Assembly: GCF_030540765.1 (NCBI RefSeq)
Contig: NZ_JAUOEL010000003.1
Location: 645,619 to 709,618, forward strand
Direction of reading: 5' to 3'
Length of the DNA: 64,000 nucleotides
Origin: Flavivirga jejuensis
GTDB taxonomy: Bacteria; Bacteroidota; Bacteroidia; Flavobacteriales; Flavobacteriaceae
Made by a program: the position numbers and the translations under genes. The notes beneath the pieces are model-generated. The model worked only from the letters and a program-made list of their open reading frames with translations. It was not told the DNA's origin and did no database searches. Within the stretch, counting starts at the first letter, position 1. Every line of letters starts with the position of its first letter. Below are positions 44,480-53,083 of the stretch, piece after piece.

Positions 44480-45457
44480 ATGAAAAAAATCTATCTTTTA
44501 ACAGTCTTAATAACGACTTTATTTGCTTGCTCATCAGATGATTCTAATGACTCATTACCAGAAGAAGCTTTCGAAAATCTAAATGATGTAACTACCACTA
44601 GTCTAGAAACAACCATCCCTCGATTAGAAATTTCACAATCAAATAATAATCTAATGGCTTTATTATCTGTTACCGATCAAGATGGAATTCCATTAGAACA
44701 ATTTACATTAGGAAATTACGAAATTAAAATAACAGCTAGTGGAGAAGATCCAGTAATAATTAATCAAAATCAGATCACACTTTCCGAATTCAACAATACA
44801 AATACCGATCCTTTGGCTATGGCTACTACCATGGATTACTCTGGGAGTATGGACACTAATAACATCCAAGATATGGAAGCTGCACTGAAAAACTTTATTA
44901 ACCTTAAAGATGATACCGATTTAATGTCTATAATTAAATTTGCAAGTTCTATAGAAGAAGTACAAGGTTTTACATCAAACAAATCATTACTTCAAACAGC
45001 AATAGATACTCAGGCTTATATTGGCTCCTATACTGCATTTTATGGTGCCTGCAACCTGGGTCTTGAAGAAATCAATAAACTTAGTGGGGTTTTACCCGTA
45101 GTAATAGGCTTTACTGATGGTTTTGATAATAATTCAACCATTTCATTGGATAATTTAATATTAAAATCTAAATCTTTAAACATACCTGTTTATACAGTTG
45201 GTTTTGGAAGCGCTAATCAATATAGTTTAGATTTTTTAGCAAATAAAACTGGTGGTCGGTTTTTCTACGCTCCAACAAGCGAAGACATTTCAAATCTTTA
45301 TGAGATAATTAATCAACAATTAAGAAAGCTATATATATTAGAATGGGCGATCAGCTATCCTTCTGGCACAGTGTTAACAATAGAAATTAATACTAGTTAT
45401 ACATCTGCAAATGGTCCATTTACAGATGTATCAACAAAAACAATCACGATTCAATAA
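44480..45457 (+). CDS. VWA-domain lipoprotein
   Basis: 325 residues with lipobox LFAC (Cys17). An N-terminal beta domain (about 45-110) precedes a VWA domain with MIDAS residues D119-x-S121-x-S123 (DYSGSM), a Thr in SYTAFYGA, and FTDGFDNN. The C-terminal 50 residues are beta-rich. It resembles lipoproteins that present VWA domains at the cell surface. The second VWA protein of the locus, it lies between the frameshifted small gene and an outer-membrane barrel on the same strand, probably in one operon. Confidence 0.87.
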   Translation: MKKIYLLTVLITTLFACSSDDSNDSLPEEAFENLNDVTTTSLETTIPRLEISQSNNNLMALLSVTDQDGIPLEQFTLGNYEIKITASGEDPVIINQNQITLSEFNNTNTDPLAMATTMDYSGSMDTNNIQDMEAALKNFINLKDDTDLMSIIKFASSIEEVQGFTSNKSLLQTAIDTQAYIGSYTAFYGACNLGLEEINKLSGVLPVVIGFTDGFDNNSTISLDNLILKSKSLNIPVYTVGFGSANQYSLDFLANKTGGRFFYAPTSEDISNLYEIINQQLRKLYILEWAISYPSGTVLTIEINTSYTSANGPFTDVSTKTITIQ

Positions 45458-45513
45458 TTTATATAACTATCCAAGTTTTCTTAAGAATAACAATTAAAAC
45501 AAAAACGTAAAAA

Positions 45514-46041
45514 ATGAAAAAAATCTATTTATTAGTCGTTCTATTTACTTCATTAATAAGCTCTAACATTAGCGCTCAAGGCATGACTGAAGCAGGGTCT
45601 TTAGGAGCAGGAGCACAATTTAACAGTCTTTTTTACGGTATTAGTGCTAAATATAACTTTACTGAAATTCATTCTGGAGAAATTGTTGTTGGTGGTGGAA
45701 ATTATGGGTTCGGTGGAGATTTTAGTTCTTTTACCCTAACAGGCAGGTATTTATATAATTTTGACATAGGAAACGAAAATCTTAGACTTTATGGGTTTGG
45801 GCAAGTAGGTTTTTGGACAATAAAATATGATGGGTTTTCATTTTTTGGGGTCGCTACTCCTGATGTAAAAGAAACCTCTATAGCTTATGGTTTTGGCGGT
45901 GGCGCCGAATATGCATTTAGTGGTCTGGAACAGCTGGGGTTTAATGTAGAGATTGGTTATGGTGGCGGTTCTTTTGGAACTGGTCTTGGGTATTCAGGAA
46001 TAATCTTTGGAGCAGGGTTTCATTATTATTTCAATCTCTAA
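45514..46041 (+). CDS. Outer-membrane beta-barrel protein, 175 aa
   Basis: Signal peptide (KKIYLLVVLFTSLISSNISA) followed by eight or so amphipathic strands rich in Gly and aromatic residues (SFTLTGRYLYNF, LRLYGFGQVGFWTIKYDGFS, SIAYGFGGGAEYAF, IIFGAGFHYYFNL), ending with an aromatic pair. This size and pattern match the OmpX/OmpA-like or outer membrane beta-barrel domain family. It is 57 bases after the VWA lipoprotein, and an inverted repeat follows, so the operon may end here. Confidence 0.85.
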   Translation: MKKIYLLVVLFTSLISSNISAQGMTEAGSLGAGAQFNSLFYGISAKYNFTEIHSGEIVVGGGNYGFGGDFSSFTLTGRYLYNFDIGNENLRLYGFGQVGFWTIKYDGFSFFGVATPDVKETSIAYGFGGGAEYAFSGLEQLGFNVEIGYGGGSFGTGLGYSGIIFGAGFHYYFNL

Positions 46042-46092
46042 TAAACTATCATTTTATTTAATAAAATAGTTTTTTGAATTAGTTACTAATTA

Positions 46093-46132
46093 GGTAAGAC
46101 TGTTTACAAATTGATTTGCTAACAGTCTTACC
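46093..46132. terminator. Long hairpin after the barrel gene
   Basis: GGTAAGACTGTT (46093-46104) and AACAGTCTTACC (46121-46132) form a 12-bp perfect stem, with CAAAT/ATTTG inside the loop. No T-run follows, only AATTATTA, so it may be a terminator or a processed mRNA end. Confidence 0.6.
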
Positions 46133-46171
46133 AATTATTAAGTGAAATAAATTTTTTAAAACTAACAAGAA

Positions 46172-47848
46172 ATGCATAAAACCAATGTTTTATTAGTCAT
46201 ATTATGTAGTTTGCAAGTATTTGCACAAAATAGTTTTGATACAAAAATAAGTAAAACTCAAAAGCTATTAAATTCTGTAGAAACAGGAAAACACATATTT
46301 AGACAAGATATTAAATTAGTATCAGACGGACTATTAGTTTACACATTTCATCAAGAAGATTTAAAAGGAAAAGGGAAAGAGATTACATATCGTTTTAGTC
46401 TTTCAGATATAGACCAAAATACAGTGAGATCCATCACCAATAAAGATCTTATAAAAGTGCAACTTTTAGTTGCTGGCAAACAAAAGCTCATTCAGGTTAT
46501 TTCTGATGGCGGTGACAAAATTACTTATACTAATGAGCTCTCATTTTATGCCAAAAACTCGAATAACGGAAATGATATTGAACAATCAATAAAGGCTCTT
46601 ATTCCAGAAGCTGTTGCTTTAGAAGAGAAACGCCTATCATTAAACTCTTATGATGATCATTTAAAATGGTTATCAGAAAATATAACCGATGTCGAACTAT
46701 CTAGTAAACAAGTGGTACAGAAATTGGAAATAGATTCAAAGTATAAAGGACATCTTTCTTTCAATCAATCCACTAATGTAAAAAGTAAAAGCATTTCTAA
46801 AGCGTATGAATTTAATTTGGCAACATTAAACCCAAATGCTTTGGAATATAAAATTTCTGGAGACGAACTCATAATTTCTATAGCAACAAGAAGAGGCATA
46901 AAAAGTATTAAATATATAGAAAATGGTGTACAAAAAAGCTATACAGATGCCGTAAAAATATACGCAAAGTCCATCATTAATGGAAAAGATCTAGCTAAAG
47001 TTTTAAAAGCTATTATTCCGTTGGCTGAAAAAACATTTAATAACCATAAACCTACAATAACATCTGCTTCTGAAATGATATCTTTTTTAAATAAAAATAT
47101 TTCAGAAATAACAACTAGTGAAGAAACTTTAGCTCAAAGTTTAACTTTAAGCAAAAATGTCACCACATATAAATTAGTAGAAACACACCCTGATAAAACC
47201 ATAGATTGCGAATACCAATTCAATTTTGCAGATATTAATGCTAATAATATAGACTATGGTACTAGTAAAGATCGATTGTTTGTGATTTTACCAGTTAAAA
47301 AATCGGTCAAATTTATAAGAAACTATAAAGACAATGAAATACAGAACTATATCAACAGCACTAAACTATACTTTAATACTATAGAAGATGCCATTATCGC
47401 AAAAAAAGTGCTTCAAGATTTAGTGAAACTGTTTGAAGAAAAAGTGAATGCTCAATCCTATAAATTCTCCTCTATAGATTCGTCTATATCAGATATAAAA
47501 AAACATTTAAGCAAAGTAATTATTGGAGAAGACACTTATGATGTATTTCTAGAATTAACCGATTCTGCAACAAATACACTTAAACTCACAACTGTATTTT
47601 CCAACCTTAAAAAAAGTAAAGAAACTATTTTAGAATTTAGTCCAAAAGATATTAATATTAAAAATATAGGAATTGTTGTATCTGGAAAAAGAGTGTGGAC
47701 AGAACTTAATACCAAACATTTAGAAAAAATCATAAAAATGTATGTTGATGGTGAAATAAAACCCTATACCTACAAGGCAATAATCGAAGTCAAGGGTATT
47801 GAAAGTGCTAGGACTATAGTAGACATATTTAAAAATATTAAACAATAA
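46172..47848 (+). CDS. Secreted protein of four tandem ~130-aa repeats
   Basis: 558 residues with signal peptide (LLVILCSLQVFAQ). The mature protein is built of four related units. Each begins with a helix, continues with beta strands of the form YEFNLATLNPNALEYKIS, then LxVxxxKSVKxIxxY and NSTKLYF and ends with a helix such as GKDLAKVLKAIIPLAEKTF. Units start near residues 20, 160, 300 and 430. It is a repeat architecture I do not recognise. It precedes the beta-helix gene by 31 bases on the same strand. Confidence 0.8.
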   Translation: MHKTNVLLVILCSLQVFAQNSFDTKISKTQKLLNSVETGKHIFRQDIKLVSDGLLVYTFHQEDLKGKGKEITYRFSLSDIDQNTVRSITNKDLIKVQLLVAGKQKLIQVISDGGDKITYTNELSFYAKNSNNGNDIEQSIKALIPEAVALEEKRLSLNSYDDHLKWLSENITDVELSSKQVVQKLEIDSKYKGHLSFNQSTNVKSKSISKAYEFNLATLNPNALEYKISGDELIISIATRRGIKSIKYIENGVQKSYTDAVKIYAKSIINGKDLAKVLKAIIPLAEKTFNNHKPTITSASEMISFLNKNISEITTSEETLAQSLTLSKNVTTYKLVETHPDKTIDCEYQFNFADINANNIDYGTSKDRLFVILPVKKSVKFIRNYKDNEIQNYINSTKLYFNTIEDAIIAKKVLQDLVKLFEEKVNAQSYKFSSIDSSISDIKKHLSKVIIGEDTYDVFLELTDSATNTLKLTTVFSNLKKSKETILEFSPKDINIKNIGIVVSGKRVWTELNTKHLEKIIKMYVDGEIKPYTYKAIIEVKGIESARTIVDIFKNIKQ

Positions 47849-47879
47849 ACAACATTTAAAATAACTATTAATTAAAAAA

Positions 47880-48914
47880 ATGAAAACAAAACAATTACTC
47901 TTAGGTGCCATCATGTTATTCACTTTTATATGTAGTGCACAAACAACAATTACGGTAGACAACTCTTTAGGGAGTAATGCCCAATATAGCGATTTGCAAA
48001 GCGCCATCAGTGCTGCAAGTAATGGTGATATTATTTATGTACAACCTTCAGAAATTAATTATGGTAATGTTACGGTAGATAAGCAACTAAAAATAATTGG
48101 ATTTGGACATAGTGATCCTGACAAAGAAACTATGGTTAGTGATTTTATTTTAGGCGCGAATGCATCTAATGTTACAATTTCTGGATTTCATGTAACAGAT
48201 GATATCTATACAAACAGCTCTACTATAATCACTAATTTAAATATCGAGAATAATATTATTGATAGTGTTTTGTCATTTGATTCCGCTGGCGGTGCAGATA
48301 ATATTATTATTAGAGGTAATATTATTTATCAAATTGGATACGGAAGTACTTCTGCTACCAGAGATAATTATACAAACACTATTATTTCAAATAATATTAT
48401 AACATATTACATTGGACTAAAAAATCATCAATCTATATCTATTAAAAACAACGTTTTTTTAAGTCCAAATGGCAATTACCCAGTATACAATGCAGGAAAT
48501 ACAACTGGAAGTATTACTCTACAGAATAACATTTTGTATTATAATTCCAGTAGCACATTAAATCCAGATGCTGATGGTGTTATATTCGAAAACTGCCTAA
48601 CATATAATATTGGATCGGGAAGTGTAACAGCTTTAAACGGAACAAACAATTTAAACAACCAGAACCCTAATTTTGTTAGTGCTACTGATGACGTTTTTAA
48701 TCCAGATACTGATGATTATCACCTTCAGGGAGGTTCACCTGCTATAGGAACAGGTGTTGGAGGTATAGATATCGGGATTTACGATGGTAGTGGATTTACT
48801 TTTAACAATTTTGGATATACAAATGGTATTCCTACTGTTAAAATAACAAACATTACTGATAGGGTTGCACCTGGAGCTACTTTAAGTGTAACTATTAGTA
48901 CTAACGCTAATTAA
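47880..48914 (+). CDS. Secreted right-handed beta-helix protein
   Basis: 344 residues. Signal peptide (LLLGAIMLFTFICSAQ), then an N-terminal cap (YSDLQSAISAASNGDIIYVQ) and repeated short turns such as NVTISGFHVTDD, NIIIRGNIIYQIG, NTIISNNIITYYIG and SISIKNNVFLSPNG, the rungs of a parallel beta-helix as in pectate-lyase-like surface proteins. The C-terminus ends in a short beta domain without a sorting signal. Its stop is one base before the ATG of the next gene, so both are likely co-translated; a frameshift split of one longer protein is possible. Confidence 0.85.
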   Translation: MKTKQLLLGAIMLFTFICSAQTTITVDNSLGSNAQYSDLQSAISAASNGDIIYVQPSEINYGNVTVDKQLKIIGFGHSDPDKETMVSDFILGANASNVTISGFHVTDDIYTNSSTIITNLNIENNIIDSVLSFDSAGGADNIIIRGNIIYQIGYGSTSATRDNYTNTIISNNIITYYIGLKNHQSISIKNNVFLSPNGNYPVYNAGNTTGSITLQNNILYYNSSSTLNPDADGVIFENCLTYNIGSGSVTALNGTNNLNNQNPNFVSATDDVFNPDTDDYHLQGGSPAIGTGVGGIDIGIYDGSGFTFNNFGYTNGIPTVKITNITDRVAPGATLSVTISTNAN

Positions 48915-48915
48915 T

Positions 48916-50121
48916 ATGAGATCACTTTTAACAGGTGTCTTTTTATTATTATTTAGTTTTTGCTGTTTAGCTCAAAGTATTACAAATGCTGAATACTTTT
49001 TTAATACCGATCCAGGGGTAGGCAGTGGAACAACTTTAATAGTTAATAGTAATACAGGACAATTAACACAAACATTTTCAATACCAACAATGAGTTTAGC
49101 AGATGGATTTCATAGTTTATATCTTAGAACGTATAATAATGATAATAATTGGAGTTTGTATGATAGGCAAAATTTTTATCTTAAACGTTTTCCTTCTTCA
49201 AATATAATCATGGCTGAATATTTTTTCAATACAGATCCTGGTATTGGTAATGGTACTTCGCTATCTGTAAATGGTAATACGGGCACACTTAATCAAGCAT
49301 TTACAATTCCTACTGCGGGTTTATCAGAAGGTTTTAATAATCTTTATATTAGAACATTTAGTAGCGAAAACAATTGGAGCCTCTATGATAGACAAAGTTT
49401 TTATCTTAAAAGTTTTGATGCGTTTACTATATCTGAAGTTGAATATTTCTTTAATACAGATCCTGGTGTTGGAAATGGAACCCCTATAGCCGTCGATAAT
49501 AATACAGGACAATTAACTCAGGTTTTTTCGTTTCCTACCACAGGATTATCAGAAGGTTTTCACAGCTTCTATTTAAGAACCAAAGACAATGCCGATAATT
49601 GGAGCCTATATGACAGACAAATCATTTATATTAAAGACTTAGATTTATCCCCAGATGAAGTATCGTCTGCTGAATATTTTATTGATTCTGATCCTGGTAT
49701 CGGAAACGGTACTTCTATTGTATTTGGAGACGCATCTCTGTCTTCGCAAATTTTAAATATTAATTCTACAGGCTTAATAGATGGCGATCATTTGTTTTAC
49801 GTTCGCGTACAAGACACAAACGGAGATTGGTCTATATATGATACTGCTCTATTTACTATCGATAGTTCTTTAGGAATAAACAATTCTTTATTATCTAAAG
49901 TTTCTCTACTACCTAATCCGTTTGAGAACAACCTTATAATTAAGTTACCCAATAACATTCATATTAATAAAATAGAAATCTATAACACCTTAGGTCAAAC
50001 TGTTTTCAGCACTACTGAAAACAAAACAGCATTAGGGCTTTCAAACCTGAAAAGTGGAATATATATACTAAACTTAGAAACAACCTTAGGAAACGCTTCC
50101 TTTAAAATATTAAAGAAGTAA
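48916..50121 (+). CDS. Four-repeat secreted protein with T9SS type A sorting domain
   Basis: 401 residues with signal peptide (SLLTGVFLLLFSFCCLAQ). Four repeats of about 75 residues at 25-90, 100-165, 176-240 and 252-316, each starting EYFFNTDPGVGNGT and ending NWSLYDRQxFYLK. The last 75 residues (LLPNPFENNLIIKL, IEIYNTLGQTVF, LKSGIYILNL) are a type IX secretion C-terminal domain, so it is exported across the outer membrane and probably attached to the surface. It is adjacent to the beta-helix gene, which itself lacks a sorting tail, and may serve as its carrier. Confidence 0.9.
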   Translation: MRSLLTGVFLLLFSFCCLAQSITNAEYFFNTDPGVGSGTTLIVNSNTGQLTQTFSIPTMSLADGFHSLYLRTYNNDNNWSLYDRQNFYLKRFPSSNIIMAEYFFNTDPGIGNGTSLSVNGNTGTLNQAFTIPTAGLSEGFNNLYIRTFSSENNWSLYDRQSFYLKSFDAFTISEVEYFFNTDPGVGNGTPIAVDNNTGQLTQVFSFPTTGLSEGFHSFYLRTKDNADNWSLYDRQIIYIKDLDLSPDEVSSAEYFIDSDPGIGNGTSIVFGDASLSSQILNINSTGLIDGDHLFYVRVQDTNGDWSIYDTALFTIDSSLGINNSLLSKVSLLPNPFENNLIIKLPNNIHINKIEIYNTLGQTVFSTTENKTALGLSNLKSGIYILNLETTLGNASFKILKK

Positions 50122-50165
50122 ATTGCTATTCCTAATTATTGTCTGCTAATAATTAGGGGAAGTGT

Positions 50166-50195
50166 AAAAATGCAAACTGAAAAGTTTGCATTTTT
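50166..50195. terminator. Terminator between the T9SS protein gene and fbp
   Basis: A 13-bp stem AAAAATGCAAACT (50166-50178)/AGTTTGCATTTTT (50183-50195) with a GAAA loop and a following T-run. It serves both convergent genes. Confidence 0.88.
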
Positions 50196-50196
50196 T

Positions 50197-51204
50197 TTAT
50201 TGCGCATTAAGCATAAACGCTTCCGCTTTTTCAACCATGTTTTTACTTCCACAAATAAACGGTACTCGTTGATGCAATTCGGTAGGTTCTATATCCATAA
50301 TTCTTGTAAAGCCATCATTCGCTTTTCCATTTGCTTGTTCTGCTAAAAATGCTATAGGGTTACATTCGTATAACAAACGCAATTTACCATTCGGATTCTT
50401 TGAACTCTGTGGATATAGATAAATCCCCCCTTTAATCATATTCCTATGAAAATCAGATACCAAAGACCCTATATATCTTGAAGTATATGGCCTATCACCC
50501 TCTTCTTTCTGACAGTACTTAATATAATTTTTTATTCCTTGTGGGAAATGGATATAGTTTCCTTCATTAACAGAGTAAATAGTCCCATCTTCAGGAAATT
50601 CCATATCTGGATGTGATAAATAAAATGAGCCAATCGCTGGATTTAATGTAAAGCCGTTAACCCCATCGCCTGTTGTATAAACCAACATAGTAGATGTTCC
50701 ATAAACCACATATCCTGCTGCTACTTGCTGATCCCCTTTTTGTAAAAAATCTTCTAATAACACTGGAGTCCCTACTGGAGTAACACGTCTATAAATTGAA
50801 AAAATAGTTCCTACAGACACGTTCACATCAATATTTGAAGAACCATCTAACGGATCAATTAATACAATATATTTATTTTGATGATTTTCATCTTGACTGT
50901 TAATAGCAATAAAATCATCCTCTTCTTCACTTGCTATACCACAAACAATGTTTCTTTTAGTTAGTGTTTGTATAAACTTTTCGTTAGCGTATACATCTAA
51001 TTTTTGTTGGTCTTCCCCTTGGATATTAGTATCTCCAACTGCCCCAATAATGTCTACTAAACCCGCCTTATTTACTTCATGGTTTACTACTTTGGCTGCT
51101 AGTCGAATGGAATTAAGAAGGCTGGAGAGCTCACCCGAAGAGTATTTAAAAGATGATTGATTTTCAATAATAAACTCTCCTAAAGTTTGTTTTTTATGAG
51201 ACAT
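50197..51204 (-). CDS. fbp: Fructose-1,6-bisphosphatase class I
   Basis: 335 residues from the ATG at 51204 ([18 protein letters not shown] follows); a longer frame starts at 51237. Metal and substrate motifs are present: [33 protein letters not shown]-like [32 protein letters not shown] and [15 protein letters not shown]. It removes the 1-phosphate from fructose-1,6-bisphosphate in gluconeogenesis. The last 38 bases of shared sequence recur at 35522-35559. Confidence 0.96.
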   Translation of the reverse strand: MSHKKQTLGEFIIENQSSFKYSSGELSSLLNSIRLAAKVVNHEVNKAGLVDIIGAVGDTNIQGEDQQKLDVYANEKFIQTLTKRNIVCGIASEEEDDFIAINSQDENHQNKYIVLIDPLDGSSNIDVNVSVGTIFSIYRRVTPVGTPVLLEDFLQKGDQQVAAGYVVYGTSTMLVYTTGDGVNGFTLNPAIGSFYLSHPDMEFPEDGTIYSVNEGNYIHFPQGIKNYIKYCQKEEGDRPYTSRYIGSLVSDFHRNMIKGGIYLYPQSSKNPNGKLRLLYECNPIAFLAEQANGKANDGFTRIMDIEPTELHQRVPFICGSKNMVEKAEAFMLNAQ

Positions 51205-51329
51205 AAAAGCGTTTGTTTTGTTTTTGCAAATATCCATTATTTTTTAATGAACTACAACGTTTTCGCTAAAGATTAATGCCACTAAATAATGAACTTTGAA
51301 CTATATTTGGTACAATTATAATTTATCTC

Positions 51330-51809
51330 ATGAATTACACCATAAGAAAAGCTTCTAAAAACGACATGCCTCAAGTGTTTCATTTAATAAAAGAACTAGC
51401 ACATTTTGAAAAAGAGGTAAATGCTGTTGAAGTTACTGTTGATGATTTACAAGCAGATGGATTTGGTAACAATCCTGCATTTCAATGTTTTGTTGCTGAA
51501 GTGAATGCTAAAATTGAAGGTATTGCCTTAGTTTTTAATAGGTATTCAACATGGAAGGGAAAGGCTTTACATTTAGAAGATTTAATAGTAAGTGAACAAA
51601 TGAGGGGTTCTGGTTTAGGAACAGCGCTTTTAGACGAAGTTATTAAATATGCGCACCATTTGGGCGTAAAACGTGTTAATTGGGAGGTACTTAATTGGAA
51701 TGAACCTGCCATAAAATTTTATGAAAAGAAAGGCGCTGAAATTAAACGTGATTGGATGGTAGTACATTTAAACAATCAGGGAATTAAAGATTATATATCA
51801 AAATTATAG
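51330..51809 (+). CDS. GNAT acetyltransferase (SSAT/diamine type)
   Basis: 159 residues, the normal length for spermidine/spermine acetyltransferase-like proteins. It shows KASKNDMPQVFHLIKELAHF, FNRYSTWKGKALHLEDLIVS and the acetyl-CoA loop MRGSGLGTALLDEV, then VLNWNEPAIKFYEKKGAE, which together typify this subgroup. The start of lysC follows its stop by one base, so they are one operon. A polyamine or thialysine-like substrate is suggested by the family, not shown. Confidence 0.88.
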   Translation: MNYTIRKASKNDMPQVFHLIKELAHFEKEVNAVEVTVDDLQADGFGNNPAFQCFVAEVNAKIEGIALVFNRYSTWKGKALHLEDLIVSEQMRGSGLGTALLDEVIKYAHHLGVKRVNWEVLNWNEPAIKFYEKKGAEIKRDWMVVHLNNQGIKDYISKL

Positions 51810-51810
51810 C

Positions 51811-53061
51811 ATGCAAGTATTCAAATTTGGTGGCGCATCTGTAAAAGATGCTGCTGGTGTAAAAAACATAGCTTCGGTATTACAAAAAGTAGGTTATAAA
51901 AACACACTAATTATTGTTTCTGCTATGGGAAAAACAACCAATGCTTTGGAAACTGTAATTAAGAATTATTTCGAAAACAAAGCTCAATTACAGAACTCAC
52001 TTCAAGAAGTAAAAAAATACCACCATGTTATTTTATTAGATCTATTTGAAAATGAAAACCATGCTGCTTTTAAAAAAGTAGCAACTCTTTTTGATGAGCT
52101 AAATAACTTTCTCGCAACTAATAAATCACCAGATTATAACTTTGTTTACGATCAAGTAATAGGCTTTGGTGAATTGGTTTCAACAACAATTATAAGTGAC
52201 TATTTAAACGTTATTAACTTAAAAAACAATTGGATTGATGTAAGAACCCAAATTAAAACAGATAGCTACTATAGGCGTGCCAATGTAAATTGGGAAGAAA
52301 CACAAAGCCTAATAAGCTCTAAATTCAACAAAACTATTTTAAATATTACACAAGGGTTTTTAGGGAGCGATTCTAACAATTTTACAACAACACTTGGTAG
52401 AGAAGGAAGTGATTATACTGCGGCTATTTATGGATACTGTTTAAATGCAGAAAGTGTTACTATTTGGAAAGATGTACCTGGGGTTTTAAATGCAGATCCT
52501 CGCTATTTTGAAAACACGCAACTCCTTAATAAAATATCCTACAGAGAAGCTATAGAATTGGCTTTCTACGGCGCATCTGTAATTCATCCAAAAACATTAC
52601 AACCACTCCAAGGAAAAGAAATTCCATTATACGTAAAATCATTCTTAAACCCTGAAGCATCGGGAACTAGAATTGGTAAAAATGTTACCTTAGAACCGAT
52701 GATTCCTTGTTTCATTGTAAAGAAAAATCAAGTTTTAATTTCATTATCATCTTTAGATTTCTCATATATAGTTGAAGAAAACATCAGTCACATTTTTAAC
52801 CTGCTACATCTGTATAAAATGAAAGTAGATGTTATTCAAAATTCTGCTATCAGCTTTTCGGTTTGTGCAGATAATCTTTTTAATAATCTCGAAAAATTAT
52901 TACACCATTTAAAAGCAAAATTTAAAGTAACTTGTGACAAAAACGTGTCTCTTTACACCATTCGCCATTATAATGAAAATGCAATTAATCAAATTGAAGA
53001 TGGTAAAACCGTGTTATTAAAACAATTAACTCAAGAAACCGTTCAAGTAGTAACTAAATAA
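51811..53061 (+). CDS. Aspartate kinase
   Basis: 416 residues. KFGGASVKDAAGVKNIASVL is the start of the amino-acid kinase fold, GFGELVSTTI and TLGREGSDYTAAIYGY the substrate and nucleotide sites, and KDVPGVLNADPR the phosphate-binding loop. The last 120 residues form shortened ACT-type regulatory domains. It makes aspartyl phosphate for Lys, Met and Thr synthesis from aspartate. It is monofunctional, without a homoserine dehydrogenase part. Coupled with the upstream GNAT gene, with OlsF following 22 bases later. Confidence 0.94.
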   Translation: MQVFKFGGASVKDAAGVKNIASVLQKVGYKNTLIIVSAMGKTTNALETVIKNYFENKAQLQNSLQEVKKYHHVILLDLFENENHAAFKKVATLFDELNNFLATNKSPDYNFVYDQVIGFGELVSTTIISDYLNVINLKNNWIDVRTQIKTDSYYRRANVNWEETQSLISSKFNKTILNITQGFLGSDSNNFTTTLGREGSDYTAAIYGYCLNAESVTIWKDVPGVLNADPRYFENTQLLNKISYREAIELAFYGASVIHPKTLQPLQGKEIPLYVKSFLNPEASGTRIGKNVTLEPMIPCFIVKKNQVLISLSSLDFSYIVEENISHIFNLLHLYKMKVDVIQNSAISFSVCADNLFNNLEKLLHHLKAKFKVTCDKNVSLYTIRHYNENAINQIEDGKTVLLKQLTQETVQVVTK

Positions 53062-53083
53062 ACTATTTAGTACATTTACAGTC

